DNA from: an uncultured Blautia sp.
Lineage (GTDB): Bacteria > Bacillota > Clostridia > Lachnospirales > Lachnospiraceae
DNA length: 22,105 nt
Direction: 5' to 3'
Assembly: GCA_934402155.1 (NCBI GenBank)
Contig: CAKRTP010000019.1
Location: 1 to 22,105 of the forward strand
Numbering within the stretch: position 1 is the stretch's first letter; every line of letters starts with the position of its first letter. The notes beneath the pieces are model-generated. The model saw only the letters and a list, made by a program, of their open reading frames with translations. It ran no database searches and was not told the DNA's origin. Positions 1-7,526 of the stretch are shown piece after piece. The translations under genes and the position numbers were made by a program.

Positions 1-2
1 TA

Positions 3-734
3 GTGCGGGATTCCTGCCTCGATGAATTTCTCATAGATAGAAAGCTCTGCTGTCATGATCGTATTGTCTGTAGGTGTAAACACTGCATCCACGCCGTCTG
101 CGATCAATGCTTCTGCTGCAAGCTGGACCTCGTCTGTTGTAGTTCCGGTACGCTCAACGTATTCGATACCTTCTTTGTCCAGATAATCCTTGGCTTCCTG
201 GATCGCTGTTGTGGAGGAATCCTGTCCTACGTCATAAAGGAGTCCAATCTTCTTTACATCCGGGTTCTGTGCCTGGATCAGTTTCATGATGGAAGAAGTG
301 TCCAGATAGTCGCTGGTTCCTGTAATATTCGCTCCAGGAGCATCCAGAGAATCTACAAGTCCGGAACCGACCGGATCAGATACTGCAGAAAATACAACCG
401 GTGTCTCAGTTCCCTCTGTTGCAGACTGCATACGCATTGCTACCGGTGTAGCCACGCCAACCATCAGGTCTACGTTGTCAGCCTGAAAATCGGAAATGAT
501 CTGTTCCATAACACTGGCATCTGCATTACAATTATCATAAGATACATCAAAGGTGACACCTTTTTCTTCGCCGAGCTCCTCAAGGCGGGACTGGATGTTA
601 TCTACGATCTGGTTCAGGGAAGCATCATCCACATAGTTGCAGATACCTACCTTGAAATCATCCGCCATTACCGGTGAAGCCATCATCATACTGGCTGCTA
701 CTGCTGCTGCGATTACTAACATTCTTTTTTTCAT
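3..734 (-). CDS. trpX: ABC transporter substrate-binding protein, probably tryptophan (TrpX), C-terminus cut by window edge
   Basis: The 244 visible residues start at ATG 734 behind an AGAGAGG ribosome binding site and run off the left edge. The N-terminus (MKKRM, a hydrophobic alanine/methionine stretch, then SPVMA-DD) is a signal peptide with a type I cleavage site near residue 24. The mature part has the fold pattern of the PF04392 family of periplasmic-type binding proteins: VGICNYVDD near the start, then FSAVSDPVGSGLV and ITGTSDYLD. Such proteins deliver a small ligand to a membrane permease and ATPase, whose genes should lie beyond the left edge. The T-box just upstream carries a UGG specifier, so tryptophan is the inferred ligand. 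Oddly for a Gram-positive binding protein, no lipobox cysteine is present. The family call is firm. The tryptophan specificity comes from the leader, not from the protein itself. Confidence 0.85.
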   Translation of the reverse strand, partial: MKKRMLVIAAAVAASMMMASPVMADDFKVGICNYVDDASLNQIVDNIQSRLEELGEEKGVTFDVSYDNCNADASVMEQIISDFQADNVDLMVGVATPVAMRMQSATEGTETPVVFSAVSDPVGSGLVDSLDAPGANITGTSDYLDTSSIMKLIQAQNPDVKKIGLLYDVGQDSSTTAIQEAKDYLDKEGIEYVERTGTTTDEVQLAAEALIADGVDAVFTPTDNTIMTAELSIYEKFIEAGIPH

Positions 735-767
735 AGTCTTTTTCCTCTCTCTTTCTGCATTTTATGC

Positions 768-793
768 GTTACTGTTCACTTCGTTCACAGTAC
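768..793. repeat. Short GTTACTG-type palindrome, copy 1
   Basis: GTTACTGTTCAC and GTTCACAGTAC face each other across TTC. It lies in the 5' untranslated stretch between the T-box terminator and the trpX start. It resembles the palindromes at 2565-2593 and 15636-15661. Confidence 0.6.
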
Positions 794-809
794 TTTTATG
801 TTCCATGAG

Positions 810-845
810 AAAAAAAGAACCGCCTCAAGCTATGCTTGAGACGGT
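810..845 (-). terminator. T-box regulatory terminator hairpin
   Basis: The arms are ACCGTCTCAAGC and GCTTGAGGCGGT. They form a 12-bp stem with one G-U pair and a 3-nt loop, followed by seven T. This is the conditional terminator of the T-box leader. The ACCG at its 5' side would be competed for by the antiterminator. Confidence 0.93.
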
Positions 846-1083
846 AATAATTTCTTATTATCGCGGTACCACTCAAATTGACGTATCGTCCACTTTCTCA
901 TGTACAAACATACACTCCTGATTGATAACGGGTTCGGTTCCCGTCAGTGCCTACTCTCCGGATTCGAATTTCGGACTGCCCTCGGAAGGCCATTCAATCA
1001 TCCGCTTCATACAGGCTCCCACCATTACCCGCTCTCTGGAATGTTGCCGGATCATCTACTCTTCTTCCTCATCGGTTTTGTTG
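810..1083 (-). promoter_or_regulatory. T-box riboswitch leader with UGG (Trp) specifier
   Basis: On the minus strand the leader has all T-box parts in order. The base of stem I is GGAAG paired with CTTCC. The specifier loop has AGAGTAGATG on its 5' side and GAATGG on its 3' side, and the AGAGAG and TGGTG elements lie in the distal stem. The conserved T-box GAGTGGTACCGCG is at 862-874, and an intrinsic terminator follows. The specifier is TGG at complement 990-992. It directly follows GAA and sits one base before the closing stem and six before GAG, the same register as the well-studied glyQS leader. Uncharged tRNA-Trp should bind and favour the antiterminator, so the transporter is made when tryptophan is scarce. 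The stretch 735-1173 holds no protein gene. Confidence 0.93.
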
Positions 1084-1089
1084 TTTTAT

Positions 1090-1118
1090 ACTTTACCATA
1101 CGAAACTGTATCTGTCAA
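1090..1118 (-). promoter_or_regulatory. Promoter of the T-box/trpX transcript
   Basis: A perfect -35 TTGACA (complement 1113-1118) is followed by a 17-bp spacer and -10 TAAAGT (complement 1090-1095). It lies just upstream of the T-box stem I, which fits initiation near 1083. The -10 is imperfect, but the spacing is ideal. Confidence 0.75.
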
Positions 1119-1173
1119 TCACTTTTTGACTTTTTGGGCGAATTGATGATTGGTTAATGTTACTGTTCCATCA

Positions 1174-2538
1174 TCAGTTCTTAAAGCTGTGGATCGGGGC
1201 CGGAATACGTCCGCCTCTTTCTACAAACGCATCACAGGAGAAGTTATTTACCGGCATGATCGGTGCATAGCCGAGAAGACCGCCAAATTCTACGGTTTCA
1301 CCTACACCCTTGCCGATTACAGGGATGACTCTGACTGCGGTTGTCTTCTGATTGATCATACCTATCGCAGATTCGTCTGCAATGATTCCGGCGATCGTAG
1401 TTGCCTTTGTATCTCCCGGAATTGCGATCATATCAAGACCTACAGAGCAGACGCAGGTCATTGCTTCCAGCTTCTCAAGTGTCAGCGCGCCAAGATTTAC
1501 CGCGTCGATCATTCCCTGATCCTCGCTGACCGGAATAAATGCACCGCTTAAACCACCGACTGCCTGAGCCGCCATGACACCGCCCTTTTTGACCTGATCA
1601 TTCAGAAGAGCAAGAGCTGCTGTCGTTCCCGGTGCTCCGACTCTCTCAAGACCGATCTCTTCCAGAATCTCAGCAACACTGTCTCCGATCGCCGGTGTCG
1701 GTGCCAGAGAAAGGTCAACAATGCCGAACGGTACTCCAAGACGTTTGGATGCCTCCTGTGCCACCAGCTGGCCCACACGTGTTACCTTAAACGCCGTTCT
1801 CTTGATCATCTCGCAGAGTGTCTGGAAGTCTGCCCCACGTACAGCCTCCAATGCTGTCTTGACAACGCCAGGGCCGCTGACGCCAACGTTGATGATGCAG
1901 TCTGCCTCTGTCACGCCGTGGAATGCACCTGCCATAAACGGGTTGTCATCCGGTGCATTGCAGAATACAACCAGCTTCGCGCATCCAAGGGAATCCTGAT
2001 CTTTGCTGGCCTCTGCTGTCTCAAGAACGATCTCTCCCATCAGTTTGACCGCATCCATATTGATACCGGTTTTGGTAGAACCGACATTTACAGAACTGCA
2101 GACACGTTCCGTAACAGCAAGTGCCTGAGGAATGGAACGGATCAGAAGTTCTTCTGCCGGTGTCATTCCCTTACTTACCAGTGCAGAATATCCACCGATG
2201 AAGTTAACACCAATGGTCTTCGCTGCCTTATCAAGTGTCTTTGCAACAGAAACAAAATCTTCTGTTGAATGACATGCCACACCGCCTACAAGTGCGATCG
2301 GTGTTACGGAAACTCGTTTATTTACAACCGGGATCCCGAATTCTGTCGCGATCTTGTCACCTGTAGCCACAAGATCTTTTGCCTTTGTGGTGATCTTGTC
2401 ATAAATTTTCTGATTCATAGTATCCAGGTCACTGTCAATGCAGTCCAGAAGACTGATGCCCATGGTAATGGTACGCACATCCAGATTTTCCTGTTCGATC
2501 ATTTTGTTAGTTTCATTTACTTCAAATATATTTAACAT
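1174..2538 (-). CDS. DUF711/UPF0210 (PFL-like) family protein
   Basis: A 454-residue protein whose length is normal for the family (COG2848, often named 'PFL family protein' for its fold resemblance to pyruvate formate-lyase). Typical segments visible are [11 protein letters not shown] near residue 25, [11 protein letters not shown] near 75, [10 protein letters not shown] near 110, [11 protein letters not shown] near 215 and [10 protein letters not shown] near 335. The enzymatic role of the family is unknown and I do not assign one. The ATG at 2538 follows AAAGGAG at good spacing. It comes after the small ACT-domain gene with a 72-bp gap that holds a palindrome. In many Firmicutes and archaea these two genes are neighbours, which suggests the ACT protein senses a small molecule, perhaps an amino acid, for this protein. 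Confidence 0.93.
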   Translation of the reverse strand: MLNIFEVNETNKMIEQENLDVRTITMGISLLDCIDSDLDTMNQKIYDKITTKAKDLVATGDKIATEFGIPVVNKRVSVTPIALVGGVACHSTEDFVSVAKTLDKAAKTIGVNFIGGYSALVSKGMTPAEELLIRSIPQALAVTERVCSSVNVGSTKTGINMDAVKLMGEIVLETAEASKDQDSLGCAKLVVFCNAPDDNPFMAGAFHGVTEADCIINVGVSGPGVVKTALEAVRGADFQTLCEMIKRTAFKVTRVGQLVAQEASKRLGVPFGIVDLSLAPTPAIGDSVAEILEEIGLERVGAPGTTAALALLNDQVKKGGVMAAQAVGGLSGAFIPVSEDQGMIDAVNLGALTLEKLEAMTCVCSVGLDMIAIPGDTKATTIAGIIADESAIGMINQKTTAVRVIPVIGKGVGETVEFGGLLGYAPIMPVNNFSCDAFVERGGRIPAPIHSFKN

Positions 2539-2564
2539 GTCGGTGCTCCTTTATTAAGGTTTAT

Positions 2565-2593
2565 CGTAACTGTTCGGTCCCCCCACAGTTACG
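2565..2593. repeat. Short GTAACTG-type palindrome, copy 2
   Basis: Perfect 9-bp arms CGTAACTGT and ACAGTTACG surround an 11-base G/C-rich loop. It lies between the ACT-domain gene and the DUF711 gene. Compared with copies 1 and 5, the arm has changed from GTTACTG/CAGTAAC to GTAACTG/CAGTTAC with pairing kept. No T-run follows, so it is not a classical terminator. Confidence 0.65.
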
Positions 2594-2610
2594 GTTTCTC
2601 AGTTTTTATT

Positions 2611-2883
2611 TTAGATTCTGTGCATTACATTGAAAATATCTTCATGCTGGCAGCGGATTACTACACCGATCTTGTCACCGATTTCAGAAAGATCCTTTGA
2701 AATAGTTGCAGCGTCTTTTTCGGAAGCGCTGGTATCTGTGATCATCATCATGTTGAAATATCCCTGTACGATAGTCTGAGAAATATCCAGGATATTTACA
2801 TTGTTCTCTGCAAGATAGGTACATACCTTTGCAATGATTCCCACGGTATCATTTCCTACTACTGTAATGATTGTTTTTTTCAT
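2611..2883 (-). CDS. Small stand-alone ACT domain protein (UPF0237 family)
   Basis: A 90-residue protein consisting of a single ACT domain. It begins KKTIITVVGNDTVGIIAKV, has the helix segment YLAENNVNILDISQT, the strand FNMMMITD and a second helix-strand unit ending in the middle of the protein. ACT domains bind amino acids or other small ligands and usually act as regulatory dimers. The ATG at 2883 follows GGGAG. The gene sits 17 bp after the walJ-type gene and just before DUF711, the usual partner of this family. It is probably a ligand-sensing partner of that protein; the ligand is not visible from sequence. Confidence 0.93.
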   Translation of the reverse strand: MKKTIITVVGNDTVGIIAKVCTYLAENNVNILDISQTIVQGYFNMMMITDTSASEKDAATISKDLSEIGDKIGVVIRCQHEDIFNVMHRI

Positions 2884-2900
2884 AACTGTCTCCCTTTCTC

Positions 2901-3698
2901 TTACACGGTAACTGCCTCAGAAGCAAAATCCCTGTGCGCTACCTGAATTCTGAAATCTTTTGATTTGTAAGGGTTGTCTCCCATTGTTACCTCTGAACAT
3001 ACGGTTTCGTAAGCAAGTTCTTCATAGTTGTTTTCTCTGCTTAAATGTCCGAGAAAAATTGCCTTCATGTTGTCGTGAAGAAGCCGGCACAGAAGCCTGC
3101 CTGCGTTTTCATTTGACAGATGTCCTTTCTCCCCGAGAATCCTGCGCTTCAGATAATATGGATATTTTCCTACCTGAAGCATCCTGATATCATGATTTGC
3201 CTCCAGAAGAAGTGCATCCAGATCCTGAAGATTTTCGACAATATATTCATTATAGTTACCAAGGTCCGTCGCAATCCCTACGGAACTTTCTCCGCATTCC
3301 ACACGATACCCTACCGGCTGAGCCGCGTCATGAGGAATGGTAAACGGATTGATCGTCAGATCTTTGACTGCAAAGGGTTCATCCTCCCTGATCTCATGAA
3401 AAATACCTTCCGGAAGCTTTCCAAGAGATCCGCTTCTGAGCATTGCATCTATCGTACCTTCTGTGGCATAGATTGGAAGCCCGTATCGGCGCGCGATCAC
3501 GCCCAGTCCCTTGATATGATCTGAATGCTCATGAGTGATCAGAATCCCATCCAGATCACGCCCGGTAAGATCGATGCTGTTGAGTCCTGCCTCCATCTTC
3601 TTGCCGCTGATCCCGATATCCACCAGCACATGTGCCTGTTCAGATCCTATGTAAATACAATTCCCGCTGCTTCCGCTTGCAATACTGCAAAATCTCAT
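2901..3698 (-). CDS. walJ: MBL-fold metallo-hydrolase, WalJ/YycJ (VicX) type
   Basis: A 265-residue metallo-beta-lactamase-fold hydrolase. The metal-binding motif HEHSDH lies at residues 56-61. The family's N-terminus (FCSIASGSSGNC) is present, followed by VDIGIS, then further ligands in PHDA, ATDLG, EANHD and LGHLSRENN. WalJ-family proteins are linked to DNA or cell-wall homeostasis in Bacillus and Streptococcus, but their substrate is uncertain. I chose the ATG at 3698 because it overlaps the coaE stop as ATGA and starts the conserved domain exactly. The open frame extends 11 codons further upstream without homologous content. It is cotranscribed with polA and coaE rather than with the walRK genes, so the walJ symbol is by family only. 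Confidence 0.88.
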   Translation of the reverse strand: MRFCSIASGSSGNCIYIGSEQAHVLVDIGISGKKMEAGLNSIDLTGRDLDGILITHEHSDHIKGLGVIARRYGLPIYATEGTIDAMLRSGSLGKLPEGIFHEIREDEPFAVKDLTINPFTIPHDAAQPVGYRVECGESSVGIATDLGNYNEYIVENLQDLDALLLEANHDIRMLQVGKYPYYLKRRILGEKGHLSNENAGRLLCRLLHDNMKAIFLGHLSRENNYEELAYETVCSEVTMGDNPYKSKDFRIQVAHRDFASEAVTV

Positions 3699-4285
3699 AA
3701 TGCCCTGATTCCTTCCTCGATCTGACTCCATGTCTCATTCAGATCTCCGTTATTTTGTATAATATAATCTGCATGTTCCCGGAAGAATTCCTCGGTCGCC
3801 TGACGTGCAATGATGTTTTCGGCTTTTTCTCTTGTATAGCCGCGGCTGCTCATAAGACGTTCGATCCGGATTTCCCTGTCTGTATGAATATACCATACTT
3901 TGTCACAAAATGCATCATAATGATCTTCCAGAAGAAGCGCAGCCTCCACTATCATGAGAGGGCAGCCTGCTCTTTGCTGTACCTCGATCTCATTCAGAAT
4001 ATAGTTCTTTACAGCCGGATGAATAATATCATCCAGCTTTTGCCGCATTTCTTCATGGGCAAATACTACATCAGAAACTATCTTCCGGTCAATGGTTTTA
4101 TCATTTTTTATGATTTTTTTTCCGAACAATGCGATAACCTGCTCATAACAGATGCCGCCCGGTTCCATAACAAGATGACCGATTTTGTCCGCCTGAAGCA
4201 CACAGGCGTTGAATTTTTGCTCCAGATGGTCGAGGACGGTGCTCTTGCCGGCACCGACCCCTCCTGTAATTCCTATGATCTTCAT
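3695..4285 (-). CDS. coaE: Dephospho-CoA kinase
   Basis: This 196-residue enzyme phosphorylates dephospho-CoA at the ribose 3' hydroxyl, the last step of coenzyme A synthesis in the cytosol. The P-loop GGVGAGKS is at residues 8-15. Then come the family's ADKIGH segment (near 33) and the lid-type region RLMSSRGYTREKAENIIARQ (about 143-162). The length is normal. The ATG directly abuts the polA stop (TAAATG), with a GAGG binding site inside the end of polA. The gene order polA-coaE is common in clostridia and points to translational coupling. Confidence 0.97.
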   Translation of the reverse strand: MKIIGITGGVGAGKSTVLDHLEQKFNACVLQADKIGHLVMEPGGICYEQVIALFGKKIIKNDKTIDRKIVSDVVFAHEEMRQKLDDIIHPAVKNYILNEIEVQQRAGCPLMIVEAALLLEDHYDAFCDKVWYIHTDREIRIERLMSSRGYTREKAENIIARQATEEFFREHADYIIQNNGDLNETWSQIEEGIRAL

Positions 4286-6925
4286 TTATTTTGCCTCATA
4301 CCAGTTTTCGCCCTGGTGCATGTCAATCTCAAGCTCCACAGACAGATGTGCAGCACCCTTCATTTCTTCTTCCAGAATTTTTGACACAATTTCAATCTCT
4401 TCTTTTTTTGTTTCGATGAGGAGCTCATCGTGAACCTGAAGAACAAGTCTGGACTCCAATCCTTCCTGTTTCATTCTTTCGTATACACGGTTCATTGCAA
4501 TCTTGATAATATCAGCCGCACTTCCCTGGATCGGAGAATTCATTGCCACTCTCTCTCCGAAAGAACGCTGCATGAAATTGCTGGATTTCAGTTCCGGGAC
4601 GGGACGACGACGTCCGAGCATCGTAGATACGTATCCTTTTTCTTTTGCTGTTTTTACAAGTTCATCGAGAAAGCCCTTGATCTTTGGATAGGTTTCAAAA
4701 TATTTTTCAATATACTCTGCCGCCTCTTTACGGGTAATGCTTAGATCCTGACTTAATCCAAAAGAACTGATGCCGTATACAATACCAAAATTGACTGCTT
4801 TGGCATTTCTTCTCTGAAGAGGTGTCACTTCATCAAACGGCACATGAAAAACCTGGGACGCAGTCAGACGATGGATATCCTGCGCTTCTCTGTATGCCTG
4901 GATCAGTTTTTCATCCCCGGACATATGTGCAAGAACTCTCAGCTCAATCTGCGAATAATCGGCATCCAGAAATACAAATCCGTCTTCCGGCACAAAAACT
5001 TTACGGATCAGCCTTCCAAGCTCCATTCTGACTGGAATATTCTGGAGATTCGGTTCCGTACTGCTGATTCGTCCTGTCGCTGTGATCGTCTGGTTAAAAG
5101 TCGAGTGGATCCTTCCATCCGGTTCGATCACTGCACTTAAACCGTCTGCGTAGGTGGATTTGAGCTTGGCAAGCTGACGATATTCCAGGATATTTTTGAT
5201 GATCTCATATTCCGGCGCGAGTTTTTCCAGAATATCAGCTGCTGTAGAATAACCAGTCTTTGTCTTTTTGCCGCCCTGAATCCCCATTTTTTCGAACAGG
5301 ATCACACCAAGCTGTTTTGGAGAATTGATATTAAACTCCTCTCCTGCCTGCTCCCAGATCAGTTTTTCCAGTTCCCGGATCCTGATGCTCAGTTTTTCTC
5401 CGTAATTCTTTAATTCCTCTCCTCTGACACGGATTCCCCATTTCTCCATGGAATCCAGGGTAAATACCAGCGGAAGCTCGATTTCCGTGTAAACCTTCCA
5501 CATTTCTGTCTCATGCAGAGCCTTTTCTATCGGCTCTCTGGACGCAAGGACAGTATATGCCGCATAGCAGGCATAAATTCCCAGTTCTTCTGAGGATTTT
5601 TCCCAGGCCGTCCGGATACTGTCTTTGCCAAGAAGGTCTTCACGGGTCGGAAGCAGCTTCCCATCCAGATATTCCTTCGCCACATCATCAAAAGTATAGG
5701 AAGATTTCAGCGGATTCAGAAGATACACACCGATTCCTGTATCAAATACATGAGAAGACTCTGTGAGGTTCAGATGTTTCAGAATACTCTTGACATCCAT
5801 GGAACACAGAATCGTTGTATCTGCAAGTTCCCTGAGTTTGCCACAGAGATAATCACCCGTCATAAGCCCCTGCGCCGGAATATAATAAACTTCGTTTTCT
5901 TCCAGTGCAATCCCAACTCCATAAACCGCTTCCCTGTCGCAGAGCAGTTCCACTCCTAAATAAGCTTTAGACGCTGCTTTCCTGAAAATATTCTCTGCTC
6001 CGGACAGATCTTCGCAGGTAAAAAAATCATCCGTCATTGTCTGTTCCGGCACACTTGTCACATCAAAACGCCCAAGAAGATTCTTAAATTCCAGACGTTT
6101 GCACAGTTCATAAGCTTCCGGAGTATACAGATTCCCAAGTCTCGCTTCCTCATAAGAAAACTCAACCGGGCTCTGTGTATTGATCGTCGCCAGCGTTTTG
6201 CTCAGAACGGCCAGGTCATAATGCTCGCGGAGAGATTCTTTTGCCTTGTTTGGCTTCACTTCCTCGAGATGTTCATGGGCATTCTCAATAGAGCCATACT
6301 GAACGATCAGTTTGGTGGCTGTTTTCTCTCCCACGCCAGGAATCCCCGGAATATTATCAGCTGAATCTCCCATCAGAGCTTTCAGTTCAATGATCTGAGG
6401 CGGTGTGACCTGATATTTCTCCAGAACCTGATCTGCATGAAAATCCTCGATCGTTGTTTTTCCCCTGGAGGTCTTTGGAAGGCGGATCAGGATCCTGTCT
6501 GTCGCAAGCTGAAGAAGGTCTCTGTCTCCGGAAAGGATCGTAACATCCATCCCCTGCTTCTCACTTCGAAATGCCAGTGTACCGAGAAGATCGTCTGCTT
6601 CATAGCCTGCCATGGATACTGTCTTGACCCCCATGGCAGCAAGAACTTCACGGATCAGCGGCACCTGTTCACGGAGTTCTGAGGGCATCGGCTTTCTTGT
6701 TCCTTTGTAAGCCTCATACATTTTGTGCCGGAAAGTCGGCTCATGAAGATCAAATGCAACTGTCAGATACTCCGGCTTCTCCTCCTCAAGAATACGAAAA
6801 AGAATATTCAAAAATCCATAAACCGCGCCTGTATGTTTTCCTTCTGAATTCGTCAGATCCGGAAGTCCATAAAAAGCGCGGTTCAATATACTGTGTCCAT
6901 CTATCAATAATATTTTTTCACTCAA
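4286..6925 (-). CDS. polA: DNA polymerase I
   Basis: An 879-residue repair and Okazaki-processing polymerase. Residues 1 to about 290 form the 5'-3' exonuclease (LLIDGHS at the start, GYEADDLLG, GDRDLLQL, GDSADNIPG). Residues about 300-480 form a 3'-5' exonuclease fold that looks inactive, because the expected D-x-E of the first motif is replaced in YLGVELL. Residues about 490-879 form the polymerase: motif A DADYSQIELR at 654-663, the O-helix RRNAKAVNFGIVYG at 705-718, and motif C VHDE at 831-834. The start is TTG at 6925, eight bases after a strong AGGAGG. No ATG or GTG nearby has such a site. It probably leads the polA-coaE-walJ run, itself preceded by the small zinc-finger gene. Confidence 0.97.
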   Translation of the reverse strand: MSEKILLIDGHSILNRAFYGLPDLTNSEGKHTGAVYGFLNILFRILEEEKPEYLTVAFDLHEPTFRHKMYEAYKGTRKPMPSELREQVPLIREVLAAMGVKTVSMAGYEADDLLGTLAFRSEKQGMDVTILSGDRDLLQLATDRILIRLPKTSRGKTTIEDFHADQVLEKYQVTPPQIIELKALMGDSADNIPGIPGVGEKTATKLIVQYGSIENAHEHLEEVKPNKAKESLREHYDLAVLSKTLATINTQSPVEFSYEEARLGNLYTPEAYELCKRLEFKNLLGRFDVTSVPEQTMTDDFFTCEDLSGAENIFRKAASKAYLGVELLCDREAVYGVGIALEENEVYYIPAQGLMTGDYLCGKLRELADTTILCSMDVKSILKHLNLTESSHVFDTGIGVYLLNPLKSSYTFDDVAKEYLDGKLLPTREDLLGKDSIRTAWEKSSEELGIYACYAAYTVLASREPIEKALHETEMWKVYTEIELPLVFTLDSMEKWGIRVRGEELKNYGEKLSIRIRELEKLIWEQAGEEFNINSPKQLGVILFEKMGIQGGKKTKTGYSTAADILEKLAPEYEIIKNILEYRQLAKLKSTYADGLSAVIEPDGRIHSTFNQTITATGRISSTEPNLQNIPVRMELGRLIRKVFVPEDGFVFLDADYSQIELRVLAHMSGDEKLIQAYREAQDIHRLTASQVFHVPFDEVTPLQRRNAKAVNFGIVYGISSFGLSQDLSITRKEAAEYIEKYFETYPKIKGFLDELVKTAKEKGYVSTMLGRRRPVPELKSSNFMQRSFGERVAMNSPIQGSAADIIKIAMNRVYERMKQEGLESRLVLQVHDELLIETKKEEIEIVSKILEEEMKGAAHLSVELEIDMHQGENWYEAK

Positions 6926-6951
6926 ATTCCTGTCCTCCTGCTACATTTTCA

Positions 6952-6993
6952 GTTACTGTCTGCTCATTATCTGCTGCTCACTCCGTTCACAAC
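6952..6993. repeat. Degenerate GTTACTG-type palindrome with insertion, copy 3
   Basis: GTTACTGT is followed about 15 bases later by CTGCTCACTCCGTTCACAAC. This looks like copy 1 (768-793) split by an extra segment. It fills the gap between the zinc-finger gene and polA. Confidence 0.4.
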
Positions 6994-6998
6994 AGCTA

Positions 6999-7343
6999 TT
7001 ATATCCCCGATATGATCAGGATCACAAAGACGCACAAAGCAACAGCAGCGCACACACATAAAAGCCCTGTCACAAAATACATAACCCGCTTCTGATGGAT
7101 ATTCCGTCTGCTTCTTCGTATCTCCTGCTCCAGCAGTTTCTTAAAATCAAGAACTTTTCCGTTTTTATCCTCATCCAGCTGCTGCATTGCCTCATGTACG
7201 ATAAAATATGTTTCCAGTTCATCATAACAGGAGGGACAATGTTCTATATGATCCAGAAATTCCTCCAGTTCATTCATAGACAGACTGTTATCTATAAAAC
7301 GTGTAACCATACTCTCTGCTGTCCTGCAATCTATCTCTGACAC
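6999..7343 (-). CDS. Zinc-finger (anti-sigma-like) single-pass membrane protein
   Basis: A 114-residue protein with a zf-HC2 type zinc finger, HIEHCPSC, at about residues 42-49, preceded by a helix typical of anti-sigma zinc-binding domains. A basic linker follows (IRRSRRNIHQKR), and the C-terminus is one membrane span (about 87-113). In characterised relatives this architecture holds an ECF sigma factor at the membrane. No sigma factor gene is adjacent, so its partner, if any, lies elsewhere. I chose the GTG at 7343 because GGAGGTG sits seven bases upstream. A longer frame from GTG 7385 has no such site. The gene runs toward polA with 73 bp between them and no terminator seen. Confidence 0.82.
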   Translation of the reverse strand: MSEIDCRTAESMVTRFIDNSLSMNELEEFLDHIEHCPSCYDELETYFIVHEAMQQLDEDKNGKVLDFKKLLEQEIRRSRRNIHQKRVMYFVTGLLCVCAAVALCVFVILIISGI

Positions 7344-7428
7344 CGGCTGCCACCTCCATGTTTTGTTTGTTGCTTTTCTGTTCACAAAGTAACTGATCTT
7401 TTGCTTTTTGGAATCACTCTGTCACTGT

Positions 7429-7457
7429 AGTATAACATAAAAAAAGACAGTTCTCAA
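7429..7457 (-). promoter_or_regulatory. Promoter for the zinc-finger/polA gene run
   Basis: -35 TTGAGA (complement 7452-7457), a 17-bp spacer and -10 TATACT (complement 7429-7434). It lies about 80 bp upstream of the GTG at 7343. The -35 overlaps one arm and the loop of the ftsH terminator. Confidence 0.7.
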
Positions 7458-7482
7458 CGAATTTCGCCGGAACTGTCTTTTT
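7441..7482 (-). terminator. Terminator after ftsH
   Basis: Perfect 13-bp arms AAAAAGACAGTTC and GAACTGTCTTTTT around a 16-base loop, 45 bp past the ftsH stop. The T-run closes the stem on the minus strand. The sequence is symmetrical and could act on both strands. A further short inverted repeat, ACAGTT/AACTGT, lies at 7484-7504. Confidence 0.9.
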
Positions 7483-7526
7483 GACAGTTGTAAGAGGTAA
7501 CTGTAAGAGGGATGAACCCTGACTCT

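Noticed and set aside
3..677. 224-residue plus-strand open frame at the left edge
   Set aside because: It is antisense to the substrate-binding protein, with odd Cys/Arg-rich composition and no family resemblance.
1144..1176. TGATGAT/ATCATCA inverted repeat at the DUF711 stop, as a terminator
   Set aside because: The loop is long (19 bases) and no T-run follows on the minus strand. It may contain a remnant of the GTTACTG repeat, but function is unsupported.
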